A stretch of 64,000 bases of DNA, taken from Lolium rigidum. Lineage: Eukaryota; Streptophyta; Magnoliopsida; Poales; Poaceae. Position 1 is the stretch's first letter. Each line of letters starts with the position of its first letter. Made by a program: the position numbers and the translations under genes. Below the pieces are notes generated by a model, which saw nothing but the letters and a program-made list of their open reading frames with translations, was not told where the DNA came from and did no database searches. The stretch covers positions 338,627,090 to 338,691,089 of the forward strand of contig NC_061514.1 in assembly GCF_022539505.1 (NCBI RefSeq), read 5' to 3'. This document shows positions 23,874 through 35,200 of this stretch, piece by piece.

Positions 23874-24780
23874 TGATAAGGGATGGCCCGATCTTCTCAG
23901 TAAGCAACGGTGGTGAAGATGATCACGGGATGAACACAGCGGAGATAACACGATGATGAAGTGGATGATAACTTGTATGACGCAACGAAGTCTCTCGATT
24001 GGTCCATGTCGCCAATGCAACAGTTCTCAACCCTGCAAGATATTAGCAACTCCACACACTTGCGCACGTAGCCACCGACCACGAAGAGGTAAGTTGCAAC
24101 CGACTAATTCCCAATGGAACAGCAGATCACACAAGACTTTCAGGGGTATACACCAAATCAATGCAATATGGTGTAGAGATTCAATAGAGTTGCAAAGCAA
24201 TAAACTATGAACTAGGATTTATCTTAAACGTGGTCTAAACCTAATTTGGGGGCGTCCTGGGCACTTATATAGGGGTTCAGGACGACCAAGGTTCGAGAAA
24301 ATACATAGAAAACGGACCCAGATTGGATCTGGTCGAGATAGACTCGGACTCGGCCGGTCTGGGCGCTGATCGATCGGGCCAGGAACTGGCTGGTCCAGTT
24401 TCAACCGGTCCAGGGACTGTGTGGTGACCGGGTGCGGGATGGGTGGCTCAGTACACCCGCCCCAGATGGCACCGGCTGAGGAGCCGGTCGGCGCCGGGCT
24501 CGTCGGGCGTGTGGTCCGGTCGGACCGGGCCTGGGACCGGGCACGCCGGCGTGGTGGCCGGTCTGATCGGGTCTGACACCGGCTTGGACTTCTTCCTCCT
24601 TCGCGCATTCCTACTTCTCCTCCCTCGCGCGTCCATGGGATATCTTCATGTCCAGCTCCATGTCCAGCTCCATGTTCAGCTTCTTGTCCAGCTGCTCCTC
24701 TCCTCCTCGTGCGATGTGTGCTCCCTCTTCGTACCTGATCATACATAAGTAAAAGGACTTAGGCAGGATAAAGTTCTCAT
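23874..24780 (-). repeat. LTR of Tekay-like element F (right boundary approximate)
   Basis: The left edge is set by TGATAAGG next to the primer site. GC-rich, with repeated CCGGTC/GGACCGG words (24350-24590) and a short tandem repeat of a 12-mer (TCCAGCTCCATG) at 24648-24690. ORFs 24219-24746 and 24443-24748 fall here and are of LTR composition. The polyprotein C-terminus of the neighbouring unit (24815-24960) runs up to or into it, so the right border was not resolved. Confidence 0.55.
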
Positions 24781-24814
24781 CGATCAAAGTATCACTTAGG
24801 AACAAATTTACCTA

Positions 24815-26880
24815 TTATTTGAGTAGTTTTGCACGAGCTCTTGTCATAGGTCCAACCCTAACTTCATTGGACTTGAGCTTCACAGCAGCATTGTCTTCAT
24901 CTTGCAATGACGGAGGTAGTAATGTAGTAGGGATGTCCTCATCACTTTGGCATACATCACACCGTGTAACATACTCGGTAATCTCATGTTTCCTGCTTTC
25001 CCACCAGAAACTATCTCGAAGATCATGATATATATTTGTACTTCCTGGGTGTATGGAGTATGCTGATTCATGCGCCTCCTTCATGATTGAATCCTTGAGT
25101 TCCTTTTGGTATGGCACCAATAAACGATCTCGAAATGAAATATTTCCCTTTTCATCCTCATTATAGTCAGGTACTTCCCCCGACTTGATCTTTGCTCGAA
25201 TCTCTTCGATTCCCTTGTAGTTTTTATGAGCCTCTCTAACTTGATCTTTTAGAGTGAACTTGACATCTAGCACGTCTTTATTCTCAGTGAGGCTCACATT
25301 CTAGTTGGACGTCCTAAATTTTTCATGAAGATCTGGTTGACCTTCTTGAATCATCAGGTTATTGCAATAAACCTTTCTATTCAACGTATTAGTTGCCACA
25401 TACCAGGGTGATAATTTACGATATTATTGTAATCCTTAATTAATTCTAACCACCACCTTTGTCTAAGATTCAAATCTGGTCAGTGAAAATATACTCTAGA
25501 ATCTTAATATCTGTGTATATCTCGCATCGATTACCAGTAAGGTAATGTCTCAAGATCTTCAAAGCATGCAATACAACAGCAAATTCTAAGTCATGTGTCG
25601 GATAGTTCACTTCATGGGGTCGTAATTGTCTGTTGCATACGATAGAACCTTGCCTTATTGCATGAGCACACAACCCAAACCTTTTTTAAAAGCATCACAA
25701 TAAACTTCAAAGTCCTTCCAAATATCTAGCAAAATTAGCAGTTGAGCATACGTCAGTCTTCTCTTGAATTCTTGGAAGCTGGTCTCACACACCGGTGTCC
25801 ACTCAAACTTATTCTCCTTTTGGAAACATTCTATAAAGAGAAGGTAATATCCCGCAAGTCCGGTGAAACTTTGTATAACCGACTCATTAATCAGTTGCTT
25901 CCACCTAAGTAACGACTCCACTTTAGTCGGATCCACTGCTACCCGTTCAACTGGGATGTCATTACTAAGAAAGCCAACTTGCTTCAACTAGAACTCGACA
26001 TAGAGTTGATGTTCTCTAAGCCTTTACAAAACAATTCGAAGGTGTTTCTCGTGCTCTTCTTCATTACAAGAGTAGATCAACACAGCATCAATGAACACTA
26101 CAACGAACTTATCCAAGCAATCCATGAAAAAATTTCTTCATAAGATTCATGAAGTAAGATGGTGCATTCGTGAGTCCAAATGGCATCACCAAAAACTCAT
26201 ACAAACCATACTGAGTAACAAAAGATGTCATGTGTATGTCTTCTGGTCGAATCTTCGACTAATGGTATCCTGGCCTGAGATCTATATTTGAGAAGACAAA
26301 AGCTCATTTTCAATTGATCAAATAAACCATTGATCCTCAGCAAATGATATTTGTTTTTATGGTTACTTCATTTAGGGCTAGGTAATCCACACACATGCAT
26401 ATGGTACCATACTTCTTCTTCTTCACAACTAACACACCGGTGCTACCCAAGGTGGGGTGCTTGGTCTAATATATCCCTTCTCTATAAGCTTATGAATTTG
26501 GTTCTTCATCTTAGCTATCTCATTTGCTGGCAGTCTATACGGTCTATTTGCAACAGGTGACTGGAACTGACTCGATGGAAAACTCTATCTCACGGTTTGG
26601 TGGAAGACTTGGCAACTCTTCCGCAAAAACATATGGGTATTCATTAACCCCTCTAACATCTTCCACAACAATCTTCTTCAAGCTGTCTAGCTGCCTGTCT
26701 ATTGCGGTATGGGTGATAATTCAGGCTTGTAGTCCACAACAGTTATTTCATTACTTGTTAGAGATACTGCTCTAAGACCACAATCTATCATAGTTTTTGG
26801 TTTCGTAACCACTTCATGCTCATATACCATTTCTGTGAGAAGCGGAACTTAACTTTCTGACCCCCCTGTGTTACTCGTCA
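24815..26880 (-). pseudogene. Gypsy pol relic G (reverse transcriptase, RNase H, partial integrase, polyprotein C-terminus)
   Basis: Reading minus from the right: reverse transcriptase N-terminal text (about 26560-26380), a catalytic motif decayed to FIDA at about 26086-26097 (normally FIDD), and the RT thumb/connection in 25655-25987 (VAVDPTKVESLLRWKQ, GLAGYY, FEWTPVCETSFQE, CDAFKKGLGCVLMQ). RNase H follows at 25470-25673 (RQLRPHEVNYPTHDLEFAVV, YTDIKILEYIF), then an integrase zinc finger in 24815-25297 (HESAYSIHPGSTNIYHDL ... CDVCQ). Straight after CDVCQ, in frame, comes VGPMTRARAKLLK, a C-terminal motif of Tekay-like polyproteins, so the integrase core is absent. Frameshifts and stops make it inactive. 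Confidence 0.8.
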
Positions 26881-27660
26881 ATCCCAATATCAAGTTGACG
26901 ACATAGCGAAATGAATATCAATTCAGAACATTCAAAATAATAATTATTACAAAGTCTGAGGCATATAGTGAAATTTCTTGTGATATTTATTACGACCACA
27001 AAGCCACAACGGATAAATAAACGCAAAGTGACTCCATCTCAGCCATAGGCAGTCGATGTTGTCCTCGAGGCCTCACTCCTCAGCATCGTCATAGTCTCCA
27101 TAGTCCTCGACATCTTCAAGGTAATCTAATTGTCAACAAAAGTATTCCCATGGGTACATAGAGTACTCAACACACCGCCTCGATCCAAGACCTAATATAT
27201 CTTCACGGAAGGTTGTATGGTTCTTTTGCATAAAATACAATTTTATTTGCAATATATTTTGTAAAAGCAGTTTTAGACGAAAACATGTTTTATAATGCGT
27301 TTAATATTTCTCATCAATGTGATTTTCCTCTACAACTCACGTATTTCATAGGATTCTCAGACAAAGATAGAGGTAAAGAGTGAAATAGTTAGACTGGTTC
27401 ATGTATGTCAAGAAGGATTCATGTGTCGTCCATGATCGTGAGCATGGTTATTCGAATAGTTTTAACACTGCAGAGATTGTACACTTTGCCCACACAACGC
27501 AACCCCATCATGCTGCCCACCAGTGGCCGCTGATTTAGTACACACCACTTGGTGTACCAACAGAGGGATTGTGACAAGGTCTTCAGTGTAGCAACTGGGT
27601 TGAATTCTTCTCAACTTGTTACACAAAATTATAGAAGTGAATCAATGGAGGGAAAAGCTA
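26881..27660. other. Probable retroelement remnant, no gene seen
   Basis: Follows the gypsy relic G. On the minus strand a short acidic run (DVEDYGDYDDAEE then stop, about 27061-27105) resembles LTR-proximal reading frames of Triticeae gypsy elements. No LTR ends or target duplication were found. Confidence 0.3.
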
Positions 27661-27824
27661 ACCGAAAGCGCCGCATAGATCAGCCTCCCGTGCGACGTTT
27701 TTGTTAGCAGAAAAAGCGCATCACGCCCCTATAGAAACGGAAGCAGCCACACCGCACCCTATCTTCATTTACTCTCTTTCCCCATCCAACCTTTCCTGGC
27801 ACACACGCATGCCCAACCTTATCC

Positions 27825-28181
27825 ATGGCCGCCATGGGGAGCACTGCTGCCGGGAGGCCGCCGGCGAGCACCGCCGCGGGTGATGCCTCACCGGGCAAGG
27901 TGGAGAAACGCCGTCGGGAGGCCGCCGCAAGCACCGCCGCGGGTGGCGCCTCACCGGGGGAGGTGGAGGAACGCCGTCGGGAGGCCGCCGTCGAGCACCG
28001 GCGCGTGGAGGCCGCCGCAGAGCGCCGCCGCGGGTGGCGCCTCACCGGGGAAGGTGGAAGAACGCCGTCGGGAGGCCGCCTCGAGCACCGCCGCGGGTGG
28101 CGCCTCGCCAGGGGAGGTGGAGGAGCTCCGTCAAGAGGCCACCGCCGAGCACTGCCATGGGTGGCGCCTCGCCGGGGATAG
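27825..28181 (+). CDS. Possible repetitive Ala/Arg/Gly-rich protein, 118 aa, doubtful
   Basis: The ATG has a good plant context (TATCCATGGCCGCC), and 27740-27820 is a TC-rich leader-like stretch. The product starts MAAMGSTAAGRPPAST and then repeats a 22-residue unit (STAAGGASPGEVEERRREAA type) before drifting out of register. The reading frame is carried by a 66-bp minisatellite, which opens long ORFs on both strands (27704-28339 minus is the mirror ORF), so coding is uncertain. I do not recognise a family. It could be the first exon of a host gene or simply a GC-rich satellite-like tract. Confidence 0.2.
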   Translation: MAAMGSTAAGRPPASTAAGDASPGKVEKRRREAAASTAAGGASPGEVEERRREAAVEHRRVEAAAERRRGWRLTGEGGRTPSGGRLEHRRGWRLARGGGGAPSRGHRRALPWVAPRRG

Positions 28182-28190
28182 GTAGAGGAA
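27840..28190. repeat. GC-rich minisatellite, ~66-bp unit, about 5 copies
   Basis: Units contain CACCGCCGCGGGTGGCGCCT, then CACCGGGG, AGGTGGAGGA and CGCCGTCGGGAGGCCGCC. Third and fifth units are altered in length. Base composition is far above the surrounding AT-rich sequence. Confidence 0.85.
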
Positions 28191-28267
28191 GCTGCAGAAG
28201 ACTCGAGAGGAGGACGTTGTCGCCGCGCCCGGGGGAGGTGCAAGAACGCCGACGCCGAACGTGTTAG

Positions 28268-29175
28268 TTGCGCGTCGAGAAAGCACGGACCACTCCGGCA
28301 TGGAGGAGATGTCCACCGGCCTGTCTGGTCTCTCTCCATGGGAGGGCCTTTGTCGAGTTCTACCAGGTGCTTTGCAAGAGGATGGCGTATTGCCAGGTTA
28401 ATTTAGTAGCAATTGCCATATTAGTTAGCAGTAATTGCCCGATTAATTAGTAGGATTTCAAATTACTAGTGGAAATTGCCAAATTAGTTAGATTTAGCTA
28501 CCAGATTAATTCTGAGTAGTTGCCTCATTAGCCTGGTGACATTGATGTGTGGTTATAATCTGGCAGCCAAGTGAAATTTATCTCGTAGTTTTTCTAGCTA
28601 ATTTGGTAATTGTAGCGTACAATTCATTTGAAGGTCTCTAGGACATGTCACGGTCATGAAGCTAGTAGCGACAAACTTTGTGTGCTTTTTCTTTCCCATT
28701 TTTGAGCATCATACTACATCGTACAATTTTTTTGCAAAATGGCAATGGGCAGCAGCACAACAGCTGCATGTGCGCTTATTTTTTCGGAAAAGCTGAACAG
28801 AAATGCTATGTGCTGCTTCTGCTAAATGTCAGCGAGGACTGCGGGTGGGGCTGTGTGTTGCGTGCGCGCGCTCCCTAATTAAAAGTCAACTGGGTGGGGT
28901 CGGGAAAATCCGCCGCACGGAGACGCGTTGGTGCGGCGCCGCCATGTAGTGCTGTCCATGATTAAAGCAAGATAGATCAATTTCATTGCATCGACAAATA
29001 TATTTCCTTGTATCCTGAGGGTTTTTGCATCACTAAAAGAATTCTTATGAGACAGCGGATCTTGTCCAACTCATTAAGATACTACATAAATATATTTTTG
29101 CAGTTAGAATATATACATACAAAACACATGATCACTAGAGTTAAAATGGTCAAGTACAAATATTGGACCAAATAT
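28268..29175. other. Intergenic, no gene seen
   Basis: AT-rich, with scattered repeats of the words TTAGTAGCAATTGCC/AATTGCC at 28395-28490. Short ORFs only. Confidence 0.4.
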
Positions 29176-29267
29176 TTAGAAAGGAAGGAGCATTATTTAA
29201 TCTATTGGACCAAATACTGTTCTTACTTAGAAAGGAAGGAGCATTATTTAATCTATTGGACCAAATA
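29176..29267 (+). repeat. Tandem duplication, 41-bp core at 51-bp spacing
   Basis: TTAGAAAGGAAGGAGCATTA through CCAAATA occurs at 29176-29216 and again at 29227-29267 without visible change. Confidence 0.9.
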
Positions 29268-30181
29268 TTCCTATCAAATTCTTATGTGTCACCAAAATAT
29301 ATACCATGCACGTGATTTACTTCGTAACAAAATCTGGTAATACACATCAATGTATAGAGCAAACAATACACTAAAACATATATACAACATCTAACATGTA
29401 GATCTAACAATCTAATCCTAGCATACAACATAACATATAAATCACTTTTTTTGTCAATTGTCGATTATTTATCAAGAAAGAATCATAAAGTAAGTAGATC
29501 TGACTCCTTCAATTATTTACATGTAAGAATCGTGTTCGATATTTGTCATCCTCTATTCCTTTTGCCTTTGTCTTTGTCGAAGGACTAGCCGGGGTATGAT
29601 GGGAAGGATCCGGGTTGATGGTCAGTAGGTAGGAGGGCTCCTCCTCCGTGACCGGAGATGCTTGTCCCTCCTCCGACACCAGATGTGCCTTGTCAACACG
29701 GCGACGCTGCGCCGCGGGCTCCACCGGACGCAATAGAGGCGAGCAATCTTCTTGTTGCGAACCATGTCTAAGTGGTGTGTGTCTACTGTCGTGGTGGTGT
29801 GTTCCAACAGGGAGGCGGCAAAGGGCTTTATGTAGCACGACCGAAGAAGCCGAGTCGTAGGCGACGCGTACGTGGTACGTGGGAGGAAGGCGAAAAAGGC
29901 TACACACATCGATAAAATACCAGGAGTCAATACACAAGACCTTTTGTTTGTTAGCATTTGGGATGAATAGAAGAAAATGAGACGAACCCATTTAAAAAAT
30001 TATCACAAAATTAGTTTACGCGCGGTGCTAAATCATGCAGTCGCGTGCGATGCTGGACTTTTGTATTGACGCTTATTAAGGGTAAGCCGTGTGTGAAACT
30101 TCTGTTAAGGTCCGAAAATTATGTGCACTGTATCCCTTCCGGGATCTACCCGTTAATAGAAACCACACAAAAAATGGGAAC
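29268..30181. other. Intergenic with one weak ORF (29509-29991, minus)
   Basis: The minus-strand ORF of 160 codons has no motif I recognise and overlaps another minus ORF in a different frame (29622-29957). It ends next to the AT-rich stretch 29340-29510. I would not annotate it as a gene without transcript support. Confidence 0.3.
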
Positions 30182-30237
30182 AAATATTTGCCAGCTGGTT
30201 AAGCGGCCCAAATATTTGCCAGCTGGTTAAGCGGCCC
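30182..30237 (+). repeat. Perfect 28-bp tandem duplication
   Basis: AAATATTTGCCAGCTGGTTA... followed by AGCGGCCC, twice in a row with no mismatch. Confidence 0.95.
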
Positions 30238-30825
30238 AGCAAATTGAGATGGGGTGGGCTGGTTAAGTGACTCGAAGGTTTCAGAACACTGGAACGGTCC
30301 GAGTTACACTGAGTAGAGAAAAACTAGACTGGTCCGACTAAACATGGAGAATATTGATTTTTTTTTAAAGGGTGCCTAGTGGCGATTTATTCATTTGAGA
30401 GGATAGTTACATCACGAATTACAAATGGTAGAATGAAATTACGGGGATCACCATCTTAACAGATAGTTTCTGCAACTCAAAGGAATTCCTCGCCAATTCT
30501 TGCGCCACCTGATTTGCATCCCCCTTTGACAATGCTTGAAGAAGATATTAGACATATTACTAGTTTTCACAAAACATTCTGTCAAGATGGCAGCATAAAG
30601 GCTCCACACTTCAGCCTCTCCATTGCAGGCTTGAATCACACTAGTAGAAAACCTCTCATCCATCTAAGACTTTAATACCGGTTCCCTTACGAACTGGTAT
30701 TAAAGGGTCTTCTCCCTGTATTAGACTTAGCCGCGCGGAATTTTTTCCCCAAATCCCCTCCTCACACGCACAGAGACGACCGCGCCGCGCCGCTCCTCGC
30801 CGTCGCCGTCATAGACGCACGCTCC

Positions 30826-30893
30826 TCGCCGTCGCCGTCGCAGCCTCGCCGTCGCCGACGCAGCCTCGCCGTCGCCGACGCAGCCTCGCCGTC
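30826..30893. repeat. 21-bp GC-rich tandem repeat within CACTA1
   Basis: About three to four copies of CAGCCTCGCCGTCGCCGACG-type text. It lies in the GC-rich block 30770-31330. Confidence 0.8.
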
Positions 30894-31119
30894 GGCCGCC
30901 GCCCGCACCTCTCCGCGCGCGCCTCTGCAAGTATGTGCGCCGCCCCCGTCGCCTCGCTCCCTCCCCTTCTCCGGCGCCGTTGCCACAACGGCCGCCGCCG
31001 CCTATGCCGCAGCGCGGCCTCCTCCACCTCGCCACCGCCGCTACGCCGCACCAACGGAGGAGCGCACACGGCTGCGTGCAGTGGCGCGTGCGGCGACGCC
31101 CTCAACCGCGGCCGCCCAG

Positions 31120-31320
31120 CACCTGTTCGACGTAATGACGCAGAGGCTCTTGGCGATGGAGAAGGGCGGCGCGGAGAGCGCGGTGGCGGCGCCGGCCACC
31201 GCGCGCCAGAGCTCGGCGAAGGTGGTCGTGCGGCCCGTGGCGGCGTCGACGAGCGCGACCACGCCCGAGTGGCGGCGGGTGACGAGGAAGGTGGCGGGCA
31301 GCGACATGGGCCGTCTGTTT
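31120..31320 (-). pseudogene. Captured fragment of a 4-coumarate:CoA ligase-like gene
   Basis: The minus-strand frame 31388-31041 contains MSLPATFLVTRRHSGVVALV, then DAATGRTTTFAELWRAVAGA and ATALSAPPFSI. This closely resembles the N-terminal part of plant 4CL-like acyl-activating enzymes, just before the first AMP-binding motif. Similarity fades after CVITSNR, and the rest is low-complexity. The AMP-binding core and the C-terminal domain are absent, so no enzyme can be made. It lies antisense to the CACTA gene, between the 5' terminus and exon 1. Capture of host exons by CACTA elements is known. The family call is from memory of the motif order. Confidence 0.6.
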
Positions 31321-32227
31321 GTCGCTGAGATTCGGGCAGAAGTTTCATGGAAAGTGCGGGTCTGGTAGGTGCACTCGGTGCAGTGCACACAGGAGCATTA
31401 ACTTCGTCGCGCGCGGAGTGTGGCGTGCACGCATATATTGCCACTATAAGGGGAAACACTTAGCCGCGTCGGATCTTAATTCGATCCCATTAGTTGTACT
31501 AGTACAGGGTAGTACTACACTTGTTCCCTAACCAGGAGTACAGTAGCTAGTACTAGTAATGTACTACTACTAGTTGTTGGTTATGTATCGATCTTGACAA
31601 AGACTTGCACTCGGAGACCCAGACTAGGAAAGCTAGTGGTTCGTTTTTTAGTTTGACCAGCAAGACCTGCAACATCTTTTGGAGAAAATCAGCGGCCAAT
31701 TTCATGAAACATCTTCCAGCGTGCATTGTCCAAACGCGTGGTATGCGTGTCCTAGAGTCTAGTGGCTATTGTGTGAGTATGTGATTCTAACAAGAAGAAT
31801 ATTCTGCTTTCAGAAAAAATTTGAAATCAAAACCCTGGATGCAACCCTGCCCCCTCACGCATCGGCTTAAACCAAAACCCTTTTTTATTTCTTTTTGTTG
31901 TTTCTAAAAATTTGAAATCTGAATACTTTTCAAAGTATTTAAAACTACACTTTGCACAAACTTTATATCTTATTGTATCAGAAAAACATGAGGATTTCAA
32001 ATATCGTCATGCCATGCATCATTGACATCATCTCTAGTCGGCCAAATTAAAATTGCAACAAGAACTAAATGCTATGTGAGGGTGTTCCACTATTTCTTGC
32101 TATATTCGAACACCCCACTTAATTTTGCTATGTATGAAACCCTTGCACACTCTTCTAATCTGTTACATGATCATTACATGATGAATGAAATACAATTGCT
32201 TTCTTAATTTTGCAGTGACATTGAGGT

Positions 32228-35200
32228 ATGGAGGACGGCACCTTCGTCCGAGATGAGGAGGGGGAAGAAGCGGTGCAGCAATTGATCTATGAGAGTGCCC
32301 GTGGTCCGGAACCCGACGATGGAGATGACAACGATTTCCAAGACTTTCTGAATGATTTCGGCGAGGGACTTGAGTCTGAACAAATTAGAAGAGACAACGA
32401 AGTGTCCATCACAAACTCCGGCGAGGTGTATATCTATGTATCAATTAGTCTATATGTTCATCCCTAGATGCATTCATTTATTTGTATTGCACTTATTAAC
32501 GAATAATTTTTTCTTTTAGCCTTCTGGATCATCGAGCAAGTCTGTTAGATCAAAACGAGGCCCGACGCGGGTGCTAAAGGGCGAGGGCAGGTTAGCCCTC
32601 ACGGCATTCAAGGATAATGGTGAACCAGTGCAGCCCAAGGAGTTTTGCCGCAAATTTACAAGTCAATCCGGAGTTATTGTTAGGGACCATGTACCGATCA
32701 GCATTCAAGAGTGGCATAAGCCGAAGAACCCGGAGAGTGGTGCTAGTTATGTCAACGACGCGATGAAAAAATTTCTTTGGGACACGCTCATGACAAAGTT
32801 CAGCCTACCGGAAGACATGACGGAAGGCCAGAAGAATAAAGTCAAGGAATGGACGTGGAAGAAGATGGCCATACAATTCCAGACCTTCAAGAAAAATTTA
32901 TGGGACAAATATAAGAATGAAGATCCAGTATTCGATGATAATCTAGTGAAGATAAAAGATCACTGGGCCGCATTTAAGGACTATAAGAAATCGTCTACTT
33001 TTGTGTCCCGATCGAAGAAAAATACCGAAAATGCTGCAAAGAAGAAACTTCCGCATCATTTGGGGTCAGGTGGCTACAAGAGTGCCATTCCGAAGTGGAT
33101 AGCGTTTGAGAATAAACTGATGGATCATGGAATCACTCCACAGACATGGGACTGGCCCGAACGGTCCAAGTTCTGGTTGTTCGCTCATGGGGCAGGGTTG
33201 GACCCAAAGACAGGGCTGATCGTTGCGAAGGGAAAATGGAAGGAAAAAATTGAGGATATCGTACCGAAGCTTGTAGATGCAATTGAAAAGGTCGAGAAAG
33301 GAGAGTACATTCCCGATCGAGAGAATGACGAGCTGACACTCGCTCTGGGGAACCCTGAACATGTTGGACGGGTACGAGCTCGCCCAGGTCTCACCATGAA
33401 GGAAGCGTGGCCCGACAGCGCTGACACTTATAGAAGCCGTTCGCGAAAGAAGAAGAAGGACACCGACATTGTAACGGAATTGTTAACTAGGGTGGAGGCT
33501 CTTGAGAGAAATCAGAGGGCACTCGATCAGCCGCTGTTTCTACAGGATCCACAAGCCGATGCTGCCCCATCTCAGCGAAGAAGCGGTGTCGGTTCCTCGC
33601 ATCTTGACGGATGTGGAGGAAGCTACCCCGTGGATTATGTCACGGAGAAGACAGATTGCGAGCTACATATGTTAATCAGGACCGCGTCTGTTAAGGTGGC
33701 GGTCGGCTATGTGTACCCAAGTGAAGATGGAGAAATGCACCATCATATGCCCATTCCACCTGGTTGTGTTCGTGTCGGGGTGGATGAAGTTGTTTCGGGT
33801 TTTGAAAAAGTGGAGCTTGATATTCCTAGAGGTGAAGATGAGAGGACACTGGCCGATGTCAAGCACGGTTTCGCCCTATGGCCGAAGAAGTATGTCGTCC
33901 TTTTGCAAAGGCCACCGACTCCTACACATGAGCAGCAAATGCCATCGACTCCTCCCGGTGGCGGTCCCGGTGAGCAGCCAAGTCCACACCTACCCGAGAG
34001 GGACCCCGGCGTGAGTCCACCATCTCGAGATCCTCCGCGTAAGACAGCGTCCGTTAAGCGGAACGGTACGCCGCCTAGGAAGAAAGCTAGAAAGGAGAAA
34101 CAACTGCCGCCTACTGAGAAGTTACCTTGGGAAAAAACTCGAGAGGAAAACGCGGAGGCCGTTCAGGCCGAGGTGAAGAAATTTTTTGCACCAAAAGTGC
34201 CAGAGATACCTTTCGAGAAGACACTAGATCCGGTGAAAGTTGTGCGTACCGTTGAGAATCTATATGACCCTGTACCATCGCCGCCATCTGACTATAGGCG
34301 TTCTATTGAAAGGTCGTATGACAAGATGATCGAGGCGACAAAACCCGTTAAATCGGGTATCAGGGAGATAAAAGGGATACACCAAGTCTACCAGCTCGGA
34401 CAACAACCCGTTCAATCGGTCGAGCCTCTCAAGGTGTTTGACGTGAAGCCCATTCAAAGTTCTCGACAAGACACAACCGATTACGCCTTGGCTGAACGAG
34501 CATATCAATTTGTTCAAGGGAAAGATTTGGTCGAGAATCTCAGGAAGCTACCAACACGTATGCGTAACTTGCATTCGTGGTACCTTAATGCCTCAAAGGA
34601 AGGGATCGAGACTATCATGGTGCGAGTTAGGGAAGAGCACTACTTCCGAGGAATATTGTGTGAACGTTGACTTCAACGAGCTTTTCCAGTTATACAATCT
34701 CTGGGCCCTCGACAAATCTATCATCAGTTTCTATTGTCTGTAAGTGATTTATTTAATTTGAGAAGTCTTTAGCTCAGCTCGTTCATTGTCTGCAGATTAT
34801 AATCCTTTGTGCGCTATATTATGCAGATCGAAGATACTCGAATGCAAAAGGGATGAAATCACGCACATTGGGTTCATTGACCCGCTCACAATGCATGTTA
34901 AAACCATAGAAGATCCCGTCTATAACAAGGATACACCGGAGACTTTGCTAAGGTTTTTGAAGCGACAACGTGACAAAAACCTAATAATTTGGCCTTACAA
35001 CTTCCAGTGAGTCTTACTCTCTTATAACACATTATATTTTGCTCACCGTATGTCAAAATTTTAACTAATGACTTATATATATGACACTACATATTTAAAC
35101 GTGCGTAGGTTTCACTTTATTCTTCTCGTCATCAATATGCAAATTGGAGAAGTTGAAGTCTTTGACTCACTAAGCAAAGAACCGGAACTATACTTGTCTT

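Noticed and set aside
24219..24748. 175-codon Pro/Arg-rich ORF and its opposite-strand partner
   Set aside because: Overlapping two-strand ORFs in a GC-rich LTR; composition rather than a protein family explains them.
29509..29991. 160-codon minus-strand ORF as a host gene
   Set aside because: No recognised motif, overlapping alternative frame, no promoter or splice evidence.
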